Source of the DNA: Bugulina stolonifera
Taxonomy: Eukaryota; Bryozoa; Gymnolaemata; Cheilostomatida; Bugulidae
Direction of reading: 5' to 3'
Length of the DNA stretch: 64,000 nucleotides
NCBI GenBank assembly: GCA_935421135.1
Contig: OW285189.1
Location: 5,477,072 to 5,541,071, forward strand
Shown: piece by piece, positions 44,101 through 56,400 of the stretch
Position numbering within the stretch: the first letter of the stretch is position 1
Layout: every line of letters begins with the position of its first letter
Program-made: the position numbers and the translations under genes
Notes under the pieces: generated by a model
What the model saw: only the letters and a program-made list of their open reading frames with translations
Told to the model about the DNA's origin: nothing
Database searches by the model: none

Positions 44101-44989
44101 AATTATTAAAAAACATTATATAAATATGTTGTAGTATTAAAAGCATATCATAATTTGAAAGAGCTACAGCTAAGGTTGCAAAACATTCTTTTTTCTAAGC
44201 CACATTTTTAGAAACCACAAAATTTATTTCCTGTTAGTCTGCCATTATCCTATAATATAGCCTAAGGGAAAGTAAACTCAAATTTTCACCCCAATAGATA
44301 TGGTGAGATGGTAACTGGTCTAGAATGATTAAAGAATATATAGTACATGCAACATAACAAAATTTAAGATAATAAGCATAGTAAATTGCTAGGGATGAGC
44401 TATGCTAACCAAACAGTACCCCGTCGCAAATCATTATTTCTCAATCGTATAAGAGATAAAGCTAGCAATGCTAACCAGCTCATTGCCTGGTAAAAATCCA
44501 CTAAACGAGAGGGCTGGTGACATACACCATCTAATGTAAATAGGTTATTGAACCTGAAGCATTCTTGTTCCATCTACATTTCGCTCTTGATACGACTTCG
44601 AAACTGTTCCAATATATCGACCAATACACCATATTCCTATTCCGAAGTAACAATCTCCAGATTGACACCTGAACCAGCATAGTGCAAGTATAAAGTTGAT
44701 CTAAATAGGCTAATTTATATTGCTCACCTATGCCAAAAACTGTTATAGATTTACCAGTTATTGCGGTTTAGTTTCTATAATTGTATTATAGAACAGCTTA
44801 TAGTAGGCACTATACACAGATTTTCAAAATGATTATGCAAGAATTATAGGCTTACAACACCTACATTTATGTGGTTTATGAAGCATATGAGCCATGTCAA
44901 TTAGCCTACACAAATGCTAGAATACTAATTAAGTAACCTACAGAAAGTAAGTTCGAAAACTAAAATATTGAACTAATAAAACTTACGTG

Positions 44990-45190
44990 CTTAGCTTCCC
45001 TTCCCATAATTAATCCCAGGTAAAAAAGCAATGATCTAAAGAGATTTGCATATTTTTCTAGTTTGGAGTGGGCCTATAATATTACAAGGCTAGATGCTCT
45101 TTATAGCACCACCAATGATCTTTTAGGGGAATCGAACCTGCGACTCCTACATGGAAGTCCAGAGTCCTAACCACTAGCACCCTCCAAAAC
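44990..45190 (-). mobile_element. SINE, family 1, reverse copy
   Basis: Read on the minus strand it repeats the head (TAGTGGTTAGGACTCTGGACTTCC, GGTTCGATTCCCC) and body of the SINEs at 8078 and 46448. Confidence 0.75.
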
Positions 45191-45469
45191 TTGCTGGTAA
45201 AGTTACTAGGCTTGAATCCCACCTCAGTCAGTTTCTTTATTAGTAAAATACCCGACAGCGACAGCTATAAGCATACTGCCACACTTGGTGAACAGCTTTA
45301 AAATGCCAAGAACATTCACTCGATTCGCTATTAAATCAAATCACAAATGTTACTTCATTTACTTGTTTAGTCTTCAGACAAAAATATAGCAAAATACTAT
45401 ATCACTGAGTTGCATGATAGGCCTATAGCCTACACTGTAAAAAAGTTGCATGGCTAGGCATTTAATATG

Positions 45470-45860
45470 AAATAATAAATACTAAAATAATTATAAAATA
45501 ACATAATAACATATTATACTATTATTATTATTATACTAACATCTCTATAATTATATTATTAAAAATTAATTTAATATAATATTTTAACATATATAAATAT
45601 AATATTTATATTATTTAAACATACATCAAATATATTATTATTTTAATTATAGGCCTATAAATAACATAATGCATAATGTGACATTATATTTTATAAAGTT
45701 TATAATAATAATTACTATAACTATTTTATAATCAACAATAAATATAATAATAAAATAATTTTTATTATTATATAATTATAATATTATAATTATTATTAAT
45801 AATAATTTTATAACATAAACAATAACATAAACATTAACATTTAATTTATTTACTGCATTT
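45470..45860. repeat. AT-rich low-complexity tract
   Basis: Almost only A and T, with many TAATAATTAT-type short palindromes. Similar in style to 14050-14735 and 50530-50850. No coding potential. Confidence 0.7.
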
Positions 45861-46447
45861 CAATCAATTTAACAACAACAAGCAAAGGCAACAACATGAA
45901 CATTGACTTCAAACAACCGTTTAGCTTAAGTTAGAAGTTCACTTTCTACTGTTTATTATATTACCTACCAGAGCTTTTTTGAGCCAAACCCACAGAGTTA
46001 CATGTACATGTAGTTTCTTTTTTCTCTAATTCCAAAACCTTGTGACCATAGATAGCTTTGGAACCTTGTGTTTGCATGATCATTGATAAGTATCTGTCAA
46101 CAACCATAGTCTTATTCGATTATTCAATGACCTCTTGATTATTAACTGTCCTTGAACCTAGCTCAAGTGTATATAAACGTACCTTTGTTGGGTAGACAAC
46201 TCTTAAATGATTTCCAGATGAAACTACTGCAGTACTATATTATTTTCCTACAATGATTTAGGGCAATATTATCATTATGAATTACCCTTTTATTGTTATG
46301 TATGGCTAGGTTGCACAACTACAGAAAAGTTTTTAAGTTATGCACACAGAGCAACCACAAGCAAAAAGAACCTCTTGACACCATAGTGTATTACATGTAC
46401 ACTATGTTATATTGCACATTAAATAAAGTTATATACATGTATATATA

Positions 46448-46700
46448 AGGGAGCTGCCGTGGTCTAGTGGTAAGGGCTCTGGACTTTCACGCGGAAGTCC
46501 CAGGTTCGATTCCCATAAAGGTCATTGGTGGTGTTAGGAAGGGCACCCAACCTTATAATTATAATGCTCCTGTGCTACTTCAGTAACTTTGCCATTGGTG
46601 AAGTGCCTTCTCCACCCCAAATTAGAAAAAAATACAGATCTCTTTAGATCTTTGTTTTCTTACCTGGGATTAATAGCGGAAAGTAAAATTGGTAAGTATT
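46448..46700 (+). mobile_element. tRNA-derived SINE, family 1, best-preserved copy
   Basis: Begins GCCGTGGTCTAGTGGTAAGG and keeps a good B box (GGTTCGATTCCC), so the head resembles a tRNA of the Glu/Gly type. The body matches 8078-8300. A perfect RNA polymerase III internal promoter suggests the youngest copy here. Confidence 0.8.
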
Positions 46701-47548
46701 TTTATATACATGTATTTATAATTACCGTATTCTACGTTTGACACTTTGACTTTTCACTATTTGACGAGTACATGTATCCTTTCTTGATATTCACTTGTAA
46801 AATTTTCCTTCACTATAAAGATTTAACATATGCTACACAGTAAATTTCTACTTATACCCAGCTAAAGACATGAAGAGATGGCAGCCTAAACGTAAACGCA
46901 TGGCAGTCAAAACATCATCTATTAGATCAAGCATGGTCTCAAATATGCATGTCTATATATCATATCGGGCTGCCTATGTCAAATCTATGTCATCTCTTGG
47001 AATATACTGTACATGTACACGTACATACTATATTATTATTATATTGGTATATCAACTTGAAAATATGTAGTGTACAACTAGAGGTGCAATGTTATATTAG
47101 TTTTATTTGAATACATATTATGATATTTTAGGCTACAGTGTTTTCTGGAGGCTAATGAAATTCTATAGAGTTCTCTGGTTTGAAATTTGTCTTTGGTATT
47201 GCTCTTCCAACTCAAATGTAGCATCTTTGAATATTAACCTGAGCTCTAGGGCTTGACTTTAACCAATCGAACTAGAGCTAAGCTTGTATTATATAATAAT
47301 AATATAATATACAGGTAATATAAATGTACAATAAACATACTATATGAGAGTACAGTGTATTCTACTCATGAGTCAGCATAATGCACATGCATATTATTGT
47401 ATATATTTTTATGAATTATGCAAGTATACTAGTGCATTACTGTAGCTCACACAAGTCATAGCATAAAATAACAAGACTGTCTCCCGAATTCCGCAGAAGA
47501 TTCCTTGATTTTCAACTCAAAATTTGGTACTCCACCAAAAATGGACAC

Positions 47549-48011
47549 TGTTTTAGTATGGTGGCATAGTAGCCTGGACAAGGCGACAAAGCAATAAAGG
47601 TTCGCTTAGTTCGAATGGTGGGACAGTGAACATGTAGTTGAATGATTATATCCTATGAACATAAGAAAAAGCAGCAATGAAATATACAATGTAATACTAT
47701 TATATGAAACAGGAATATGTGAACGATACCATATTATGTGAACATATAGGGAAAAAAACAATAAGAATGTACAATATAATATGATGTAGCAAAAGAAGGG
47801 GTAAACGTGCTGTTAAAAGTACTGTTCCCAGTTTGCTACCACATGAATAAGCGTTGAATAAATATAATACATGTATGCATAATAGAGAAAAGTTGGCTTT
47901 TGTGCAGAACCACTTAGATTAGTGTAAGGATAGTTTGTTAGCTATTGAATACAAAATGATATAAAAGCCAGCTTTACTGTAAATGCTAAGGCTACATGTA
48001 TACTGAAACAA
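47549..48011. mobile_element. Probable MITE inserted in an older repeat
   Basis: The ends TGTTTTAGTA and TACTGAAACA are near-perfect inverted repeats (9 of 10), flanked by ACAC at 47545-47548 and 48012-48015. The flanking halves (47489-47548 and 48012-48075) match contiguous sequence at 59576-59710, where no insertion is present. This gives an occupied and an empty version of the same repeat. Confidence 0.6.
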
Positions 48012-48794
48012 ACACCCCTGAACCCCATACTAAATTTTCCTAATTTTCACCAGCGGAACTTGGCAAGCTTGGTTGTGCACATAGTTACTTCCTAAGAGAG
48101 ATAGCTCTATGGTTGTTGTGCATGACATTGGCAGTTCCTTGCTGTCACCACGGAATTAGTGACTTATGGGCTATGGCTGAGGTGGTCATTATTTTCGAAG
48201 TTGTTCCCTCTTCAACAGTTTATTTGTCAAGGGAAAATGACACTTTATTACTAGTGGAGGTCAGGCTAAAGCAAAGAATTTAAGCTAGTTTTAGAACAAC
48301 GAATCAAATTCTTAGGAATATAAAATTGACCAATAACAGATCGATTATGCCCAGAGCCATTGAGTAGAGAGTTATGCTTTCCTATAGGCCATATATTAGA
48401 CACCGCATAGTTCTAAACAAACAGGCCACGCCCACATTTGGTCAAGCTTATTCATATATATTACAATGTAATGGCCATGTGCTGATTTTGTAAGCTTGTG
48501 CTAATTCACATTTTTAAGGGCTTTTATGACAACTGAGCCACAAATGCCCTTTCTCATGATACAGAGCACCTCTTAGGCTACAACATGATTATTTTACTTT
48601 CTCAAAAAAGTAAATACAGCTCCACTTACAACTTGTTTAACTTCTGAAATTGACATTGCTTGTTGGTTTCACAAGTGGTGTGTGAAAGCAGGTTTGAGCA
48701 CATCATTAACTGAATGACCTAGGACACCTTTTGTTATTAAAGAACCAGATTATTCAATGTCTTTGTGAATGAGAGTGTGAATCTGATGATTTTC

Positions 48795-49010
48795 TGACCC
48801 GTGGCCCCTAAACACAACACTTTAACGTGGCTGCCCAATAGCAGAGCCAATTGAGGGGCCACCAAGCTCCTAGTGCTGGATATTGTTATAGTTTGATATG
48901 GCACAGAGATAAAACTTTCTTTGGGACAAAAACCTCTAATTAATTGACTGGACTCGAACCCACGTCCTTTCAGGTAACTTGCGTTATTGCTGCAAGATGC
49001 CCTAGTTCTC
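48795..49010 (-). mobile_element. SINE, family 2, reverse copy
   Basis: Read on the minus strand it repeats the head (GGTTCGAGTCCA-like B box) and body (GCCATATCAAACTATAACAA, GCTATTGGGCAGCCACGTTA) of the SINE at 43858-44100. Confidence 0.7.
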
Positions 49011-49542
49011 TTTCACTATGCAACAAATGCAAATGTCATTGTGCAAACAATAGTTTATGTTTTTAGAAGTGATAGAACACATGTATTAAAATTCTCTTGT
49101 TATATCATTCTGTGTACTGTTTCCATCACACCAGAAATTACTCTGCAAAGCAAGCATTCAGGAACTGACAAGTGCAGTCTTGAAGAATAAAAACCATCTA
49201 CATATTTACATGTACAATTATGTAATTACTAATTAATAAAATACTCAAAAAGCAAGTTTGAAGGCTATGATGCGCTTCGGGAAAGTTATCATTGCTAAAA
49301 TATATAAGACTGTCTACCAATTAGATTCTGTAACACTTTGTTGGCACTAGGGCTCTCTACGGCCACAACTGTCAGAATACATTGCAGGGGCAAATACATG
49401 CTTGCTTATGAACATTATACAGCCTATAGATTTATTGCATCCATGGAATCATCTCTGGGCCCAGGAATGTTGTGAAAAAGCACAAATAAAGCAGCAACCA
49501 AGAAGAGATGTACCACTTAGTTCTGTACATATTGCGTGTATA

Positions 49543-49625
49543 TTGTGTGTATATAAGGGGAGATTATGCTGAATGTTGTGTGTATAATTATTGTGTGTAT
49601 ATAAGAGAAGATTATGCTGAATTAC
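49543..49625 (+). repeat. Two-copy direct repeat, about 60 bp
   Basis: TGTGTGTATATAAGRGRAGATTATGCTGAAT occurs twice in tandem. No gene nearby. Confidence 0.7.
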
Positions 49626-50529
49626 ACGGAAGATAGAGATGGAAAGTGGTATCCTAAGTTTCTCAAACTCTGAAAATGAGTAAATGCAGATAACTTAGCA
49701 AATGACATCTACATTAAGTCATGTTACTTTTCCTTGCTGTCTTGTAATGTTGGCATGTGTACATTATATGAATTAGTTTATGAAATTGTACAAGTAGGCT
49801 ATCATTTTCAAAAATAATGCTGGCTGCACAACGTGACTTGTGTATTATTCAAGTTTGTAAGTAAGATCAAAATATGTTAGTCATAAATAATGGCACATTG
49901 GCACCCAAGTCATTAGTTTTATTATCACAGCTGGTAAAAAAATTTTCTGTGGTCACAATACTCCTGGCAAAATCCACTCATTGTAAAGTAATTAGTGTTG
50001 TCTTTCTCTTGGCAAATGGAAATCAAAGAAAACTGCCACTAGTGGGTGAGGTGCAGAAATAAACATATTAAAAGTTGTATGGGATAAAAGCCCAGTTTCT
50101 AAGCTATCTTTTGATATATTATTCATCAATATAGCATTATTCCATATCAAATAAGCTGGAAATAAAATTGTCAAGTCAGATTTTCCAATGATAATCAATG
50201 AGACCATATGCCTTTGTTTGGAACTATGCATATCTGTTTCCGGCTCAGTTGTCACAACTCTCTACTCAATGGCTCTGATTATGCCAATAATAAATAATAA
50301 CCATAGAGGCAACGAGACAATCAAGAAAGAATAATTGTCAGAAGAAGTTGTTTTGTTAGCAAAATAAAAACGATTGTTAACTATTATAAAATCTATAATA
50401 AAACTACCTATTTCATAGTGTCTATGTTTATGTATTGTGTAAGTGGAAAGGTCTACCATCATTTTGGAAGAGTCTACGCATATTTTCATAGTCGTATTTA
50501 TACTCTACTCACTTCCAGTACCAATACCA

Positions 50530-50850
50530 ACCATGCATATCATTATTTTATAATTGTATTGTAATTGTTAAATAAAATAAAATAATTATTAACTAATTAA
50601 TATTAATATGTTTTTTATTTATATTATAATTATGTTATTTGATTTTATATGATTATATTACCAATTATATATTAAAAAAACAATAATTATGTTTTATTAT
50701 AATTATAATATAATAATTAATAATTATAATATGAAATATGAATATTATAATAACATAATAGGCCTATATATTATAATTATTAATTATTTTATAATGTAAT
50801 TATAATAATATTATTAGTAAATAGTAAATATTATTTTACTTATCTTATTT
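50530..50850. repeat. AT-rich low-complexity tract
   Basis: Dominated by TATAATTATAATAATAATTA-type sequence. No coding potential. Confidence 0.7.
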
Positions 50851-53444
50851 CATTGTTAGTTTTTAGTATTTTTGTTGAACGTTAATTGATTGTTGTAATG
50901 GTAATGGCTAATGATTTTTATCTTACCACAAGTTTAACTAAAAGCAATCCTTGTAATAAAAATAAAACTTTGAGCTGTCCTAGTTTTCAGCACCAGTATT
51001 CAGCTGTGACTTAGAAGAACTGTTTTCTCGCAAATAATTTAACTTTTCCAGTAGGCACATATTTTCTAGCTAGTGAGAAACTCAGTTGGGTGCAGAAGTG
51101 GAGAAATTTGGTAGTTTATGAAACAGTTGCAAAAGTTGTGGAAGAGTTACGAAACATTGTAGAAGAGTAGTGAGCCCAAAATTTCGACACCCCATAGGAA
51201 GTTAAAAGCTGGTGAGAAATTGTTGGGTTGGCTGAATGTTGATATTGGGGTTAATCATATAGGCTACCAACAACTCTGCCAACATGTTGAAGTTGTTGGG
51301 CCCATCTATCATTTGAGGAACTGGCCCTCTGGATGTGGTTGTTGATGACCGCTTTGTTGAATTGGTGATACTGACTGAAAATATTTAGTTGTCTATCAGT
51401 GCGGTGCTGAGAGAGCGGCTGGAGTTCTCCAAGGAGGCTGGTGGTACTATTGTCTTTCTATCAGGCTGCCTGATGCCACATATAAGGCGTGCTGCCCTTC
51501 TCTATACAGCTTCGATTATAATAGTAATACTGATAATACTAATACTAATAATAGTAATAAATTTATCACAACATCAAAAATCTAATAATGCTAATACTAA
51601 TAATAATTGTTATTGTTGTCCCTGTTGGTTTTCTCAGCTATTCAGCTGGTATTTAGTTTGTATCTGGTTAGAACCTCTAACCTGAGATATTCAGCACCTT
51701 CCTAAGTATCCTCGCTGATCTAAGTAGAGCAGAGAACTACGCTCTGTCTATGTCCTTCTGTATATCCAGCATTTCCTTTGTTCTTCCAGTTGAGAATTCT
51801 GGATATTATTATTATAATTAGTAACAAAATAAAAAGCATTGTATACAACGTATGCTCATGTTATTCTGCAAAGACCTAAGCTATGGTAGGGCATAGTGTT
51901 ATTTAAGCTCATTGTATACTTCTATTGCTTATTTTGTTATAATATTTAATTTACTGTCTGTTTGTTCATAGACATAAATTGACATGCATGTTGTAAGGAT
52001 TAGTCTGCGATTCGCGATAGCCTAATCGTAATCATTGACTATTATAATTGATATTAGGATTATGATGATATGCTATAACTATGATATATTTTATAGTATT
52101 TACATGTACATGTATATGCATATGTGCCCGGAGCACTCTTGTGGCAGTCAGTTTATTTCTGTTCTACCCAGATTTTTGCACATTTTACTCACATGAAATT
52201 ATTTGTAAACAAAGTCCTTAATAACCTTTATAAATCTTGAGTTTATTCTGTAACTTTTGAGTTCTTTATTAATCCAGAGAAAAGACTACCACTTAGCCTA
52301 CTGGTAATGATGGTAAATTTTCCAATTTGTGAAACTTTTGTAATTTTCTGTATAAATCCACATATATTATGATTAGCAATGAATAATACTAATAAATAAA
52401 TGTTAGTTTGTAGTCTAATAATTTAAATTACATAATTATACGCACTCAGTACTTGTGTCTTAATGATTATTATTATTAATCCTAGTTATATTAGGCCTGA
52501 CTGTATTACATAGGCTCATTTAGATGTAGGTCTACTAATTTAAAATAATATTTAAATTAATGGGGCATGGCCATAAAGCTTCCTCCTGTTCAAAGGCTAG
52601 AAGTTGAAGGCGCATTGCATCTGGTATTTTCATGGTAAATGTGATTATACTGCGTATTGGGTACTTAGCTGCACTAATAATTTTGATTGCAATTTTAGTG
52701 GAAGTGAGGGGATGAGGGAGTTGGGGTTTACCATTCAGTGTAAATTAGACTGTAAAGTCTACACTGGCATCTGAATTATTTGATCTCAAAATTCTAGCAA
52801 TACTTTTGCATGTACATGGTGTATAATTATAAAAACCATTAGTCATGTTCAATATGTGGAAATGGTTAACTGCTAGCGATGGATTGTGTGACTGATTTCC
52901 ATGTCTTAATTCAAAACAATACTTGATGGTAATTTAGTACCATACAAGTTAATCTGCTGATAAAATATAATTGGCCTATTTAGTAATAGCTGTTACCTTG
53001 AAAAACTGTCAGTAATGGTTATTCAATGTACATGATTCCTTAATCGCAACTCGTTTTTATTTACAAACAAACATAATTCTAGTTTTCTTATATGGTATGT
53101 AGTGAGATTGGTTTATATTATGTGACACCATACAAAAACGTTCTATTATTGGTAAACAAAGCACTGCCTACACGGTCTACATTAAATATAATAGAATATG
53201 AAAACTGAAAACTTTTTTATCATGTCCTCTAGGAATGGGTTTGGTAGCTCAATTGCGACCTATTGTATTAACAGTCTTTAATGGTGTTATTTTAGCTATA
53301 CATGTTCAAAATTGAATTTAATATCGTGGGTTGCAAATTCCTGATAAGCCTATAGCATGCGAGAGTTATATTGGCATAATATATTGAATATTAAACCGTT
53401 TTCTATGTTTGCAGGAACATAAGCTAACCAAAGAGAAATAAAAT

Positions 53445-56400
53445 ATGGGCAAGTGGTCAGGTAAGGCGTGTCGCCTTATTTCTATGTTGGTGTTGACGTT
53501 CAGTTTCTTCATAGTGGAACTAGTTGTTGGATATGCAACAAAGTCCTTAGCTCTGGTGGCCGACTCGTTCCACATGCTCTCAGATGTAGTGGCTCTCATC
53601 GTTGGACTGCTCTCTGTCAGGGTAAGCAGATGTTATTGATAATAAATGGTTAGACTATGGTTATATTATTGGTGTACTTATTAAGACATTGTTATGAGGA
53701 TTCTGCATGTAGCCTATATTTCTCCAATATTTTTTAGTATTCAAAAAAAGGCTCATCAAAGAAAAACACATTTGGTTGGGCAAGGGCCGAGGTGCTGGGA
53801 GCCAATGTGAATGCAGTATTTCTAGTGGCTCTATGTTTTACTATATTTGTGGAGGCTATTCAGCGAATGGTGGAGCTCGAGTCCATTACAGATCCAAAGT
53901 TGCTGCTGATTGTAGGCGGTATTGGTCTATTTATCAATCTAGTTGGCTTAGCTCTCTTCCATAATCAAGGTAAGGGCTCCAAATTACACATTCCAGAGCC
54001 AAATTAAGGTTTTTAGGATTGAAAATCTTTTTTTAGATTCTATTTTAAATTCTAGAATGTTGATCAAAATTCACATAATCTATAGGCCTACATTTATGTA
54101 TATTAATTTGATCCTGGCATAGTCTCTGGCAAGGAGAAGTTTTTGATAAACAGGAAGACAAGGTAATCACTGAAGAAATGAAAGAGGGAAAGTCTATAAC
54201 GGGTTTACAATTTATATGTTTGATGATTAATTGTGGAGACAGCAGACTGTATTTATGAACATCAGCCACCACTAGATGGTAACACAGCTCTTTGATGTAC
54301 AGATGTTATGTACAGATGTTATGTCAGATGTTAGAGCCATTCTGGCTGTGGCAAATCCTAATGATGAATGCAGCACCAGAGAAATATGTATGTGCTCTAG
54401 TTATAGCTGCACATGCACTTCGTTTACTCACATTAGTTTGGTTCTATCATGGCTTGACTTGTGTGTGAAACTGATTAGTTAGACGGGTTTGTACATTTGA
54501 CAACCGTTGGTTCCTAAGACAAAATTAACTTCAGAATTATGTGGACAGATGTGCATAATTTTGCTATGTTGTAGCTCACGGTCATTCCCATGGTGGAGGT
54601 GGACACGGTCACTCCCATGGAGGCAAGAAGGCCGGGCATGGTCATTCTCACAATGGTAGGCATGGTCACTCTCACAATGGAGATTCTCACAGCCATGAGA
54701 AGAAACTGCTGAAAGGTAACGTAACTTGTAGTTGAGTAATATAGCATTTGTATGTCAATAATATAACATATAGTATAGTAATATAACATATAGTATGGTA
54801 ATATAACATATAGTATGGTAATATAACATATAGTATGGTAATATAACATATAGTATGGTAATATAACGTATAGTATGATAATTATATAAAATGTGAGATG
54901 GTGCGCAATCATTGTATATGTTGGAATTTCCCAATAGACATCTGCAAGTTTCCAACTAAGGTGACCGTCCTATACCTAGAAAGTTATCTGGAAGCAGTTC
55001 TACACACAAAACTTTGGGAATCCTAGCTTCCATTTAAATGTTGGCCGCTGTTAATTTCTAAAAATCCATACCGAGATTGTATTTAGATAATATACAAAAT
55101 AATTAAATGTATAATGCCACTAAGTACAAAGTAAAGATATTCCAATGTTACCAGTTGATAGTTTTCCCATTAAATTACTGCTTATGTCAGTTGATTGTGT
55201 TTTGATCCAAGTAAGTAAAAACAAGGCGTACCTTGCAGAAACGTACCTTGCAGAAACGTACCTTGCAGAAACGTACCTTGCAGAAACGTACACTATCAAG
55301 TTGGTGTATGTACATTATATTATATATACACACGTGTATTATACAATATATACACATGTGTGTATATGTTGGCAGCATCATACATAATTATTGGTTTGCT
55401 TGTGTGGATTCATAGAAAACAATAATATAGACAATGATATTAACAAAAATGAATAATATTGATGGTAAATTATAAATAACCACAATTCTCTAGCAATAGG
55501 TTACAGACTAGAGCCAACTTTTGGAAGTAACAGGCAGATAGTGTGGGAATTCTGGACTATATCCAACACCAACAGATGTTGTGCATATTTGATAGCGTGC
55601 AACATCCTTGGCTAGGATATTTTAACCTGTAGGATACTGTTTCAGTGTTTTCTTTGGGGTATTTAGGGTGCAGATTAATGAGGATAAAGGTTCTATATTC
55701 AATATCCAGTGTGAGGGCAACACAAATACTGAGCATCATGGATCTTGATCTAAACATAATATCACGGCTATTCATATAATTGTATAGTAAACACCCGATC
55801 TATGAGCTAAATGATAAGTAAACCTTCAAGTTATTGTTTACATTCTATCAAAACAGTAATCTACTTGTTGGGCTTTGGAATTGAAATTTTTGAACTGGAT
55901 GCATTTACTCTTCTATCTGAAATACCTACATATTTTACGCCTAAACAAAAGTAACTGCGTGACTACTCTATAGACGGAAAATCCAAACAAAAAAAGACAA
56001 ATCCTGATCAGTGCTAACCAAATATCAGTTCCCTGCACTAACATTGACATTGATATCCGTGTATTTGTAATAACTGTTCAGCCATCTACAACTTGAGATT
56101 GTGTATCACAGATCTGCAAATTTGATCATAAATTATAAATGTTGTATTATGACAAGAATTCCTATCAACAATATAGTGATTATATATACAGTAAGTTATG
56201 CCAATGTGTTACTCATCTTTGCATGAGGGATATGAGTGCACTTGGCAAAAACCATAATCACAATATTTGATGTGCATGTGTAGCCTACATTATAATGAAG
56301 CAAATTACTTGATTTTTTTGTTACTATGATTTACGCTACTAATGCTTACCCATCATGATATAAAGTTCAAGCATACATGTACAAAGTTTCAATTTAGATG

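Larger units (their letters stand above)
48342..50285. repeat. Inverted pair of a dispersed repeat
   Basis: The motif CAGAGCCATTGAGTAGAGAG at 48351 recurs in reverse at about 50255-50274, and a GCATAGTTCTAAACAAA-like motif near 48410 recurs in reverse near 50215-50235. Two diverged, oppositely oriented copies of one repeat about 1.9 kb apart. Confidence 0.5.
43177..53414. other. 10-kb gene-poor interval
   Basis: No exon chain with recognisable protein was found. It contains SINEs (43858-44100, 44990-45190, 46448-46700, 48795-49010), a MITE-like insertion (47549-48011), an inverted repeat pair (48342-48420 and 50215-50285) and very AT-rich tracts at about 45470-45860 and 50530-50850. Short open frames here show no domain. 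Confidence 0.5.

Noticed and set aside
46448..46520. Genuine tRNA gene
   Set aside because: A and B boxes are good, but the sequence continues into the SINE body and I cannot fold a full cloverleaf with an acceptor stem.
51389..51685. 98-codon open frame with protein-like first half
   Set aside because: No clear acceptor context, no family, and it runs into AT-rich repeat; insufficient support.
54276..54482. Possible extra zinc-transporter exon
   Set aside because: Frame and similarity are continuous from 53969 to 54575 without it, and it has no matching splice sites.
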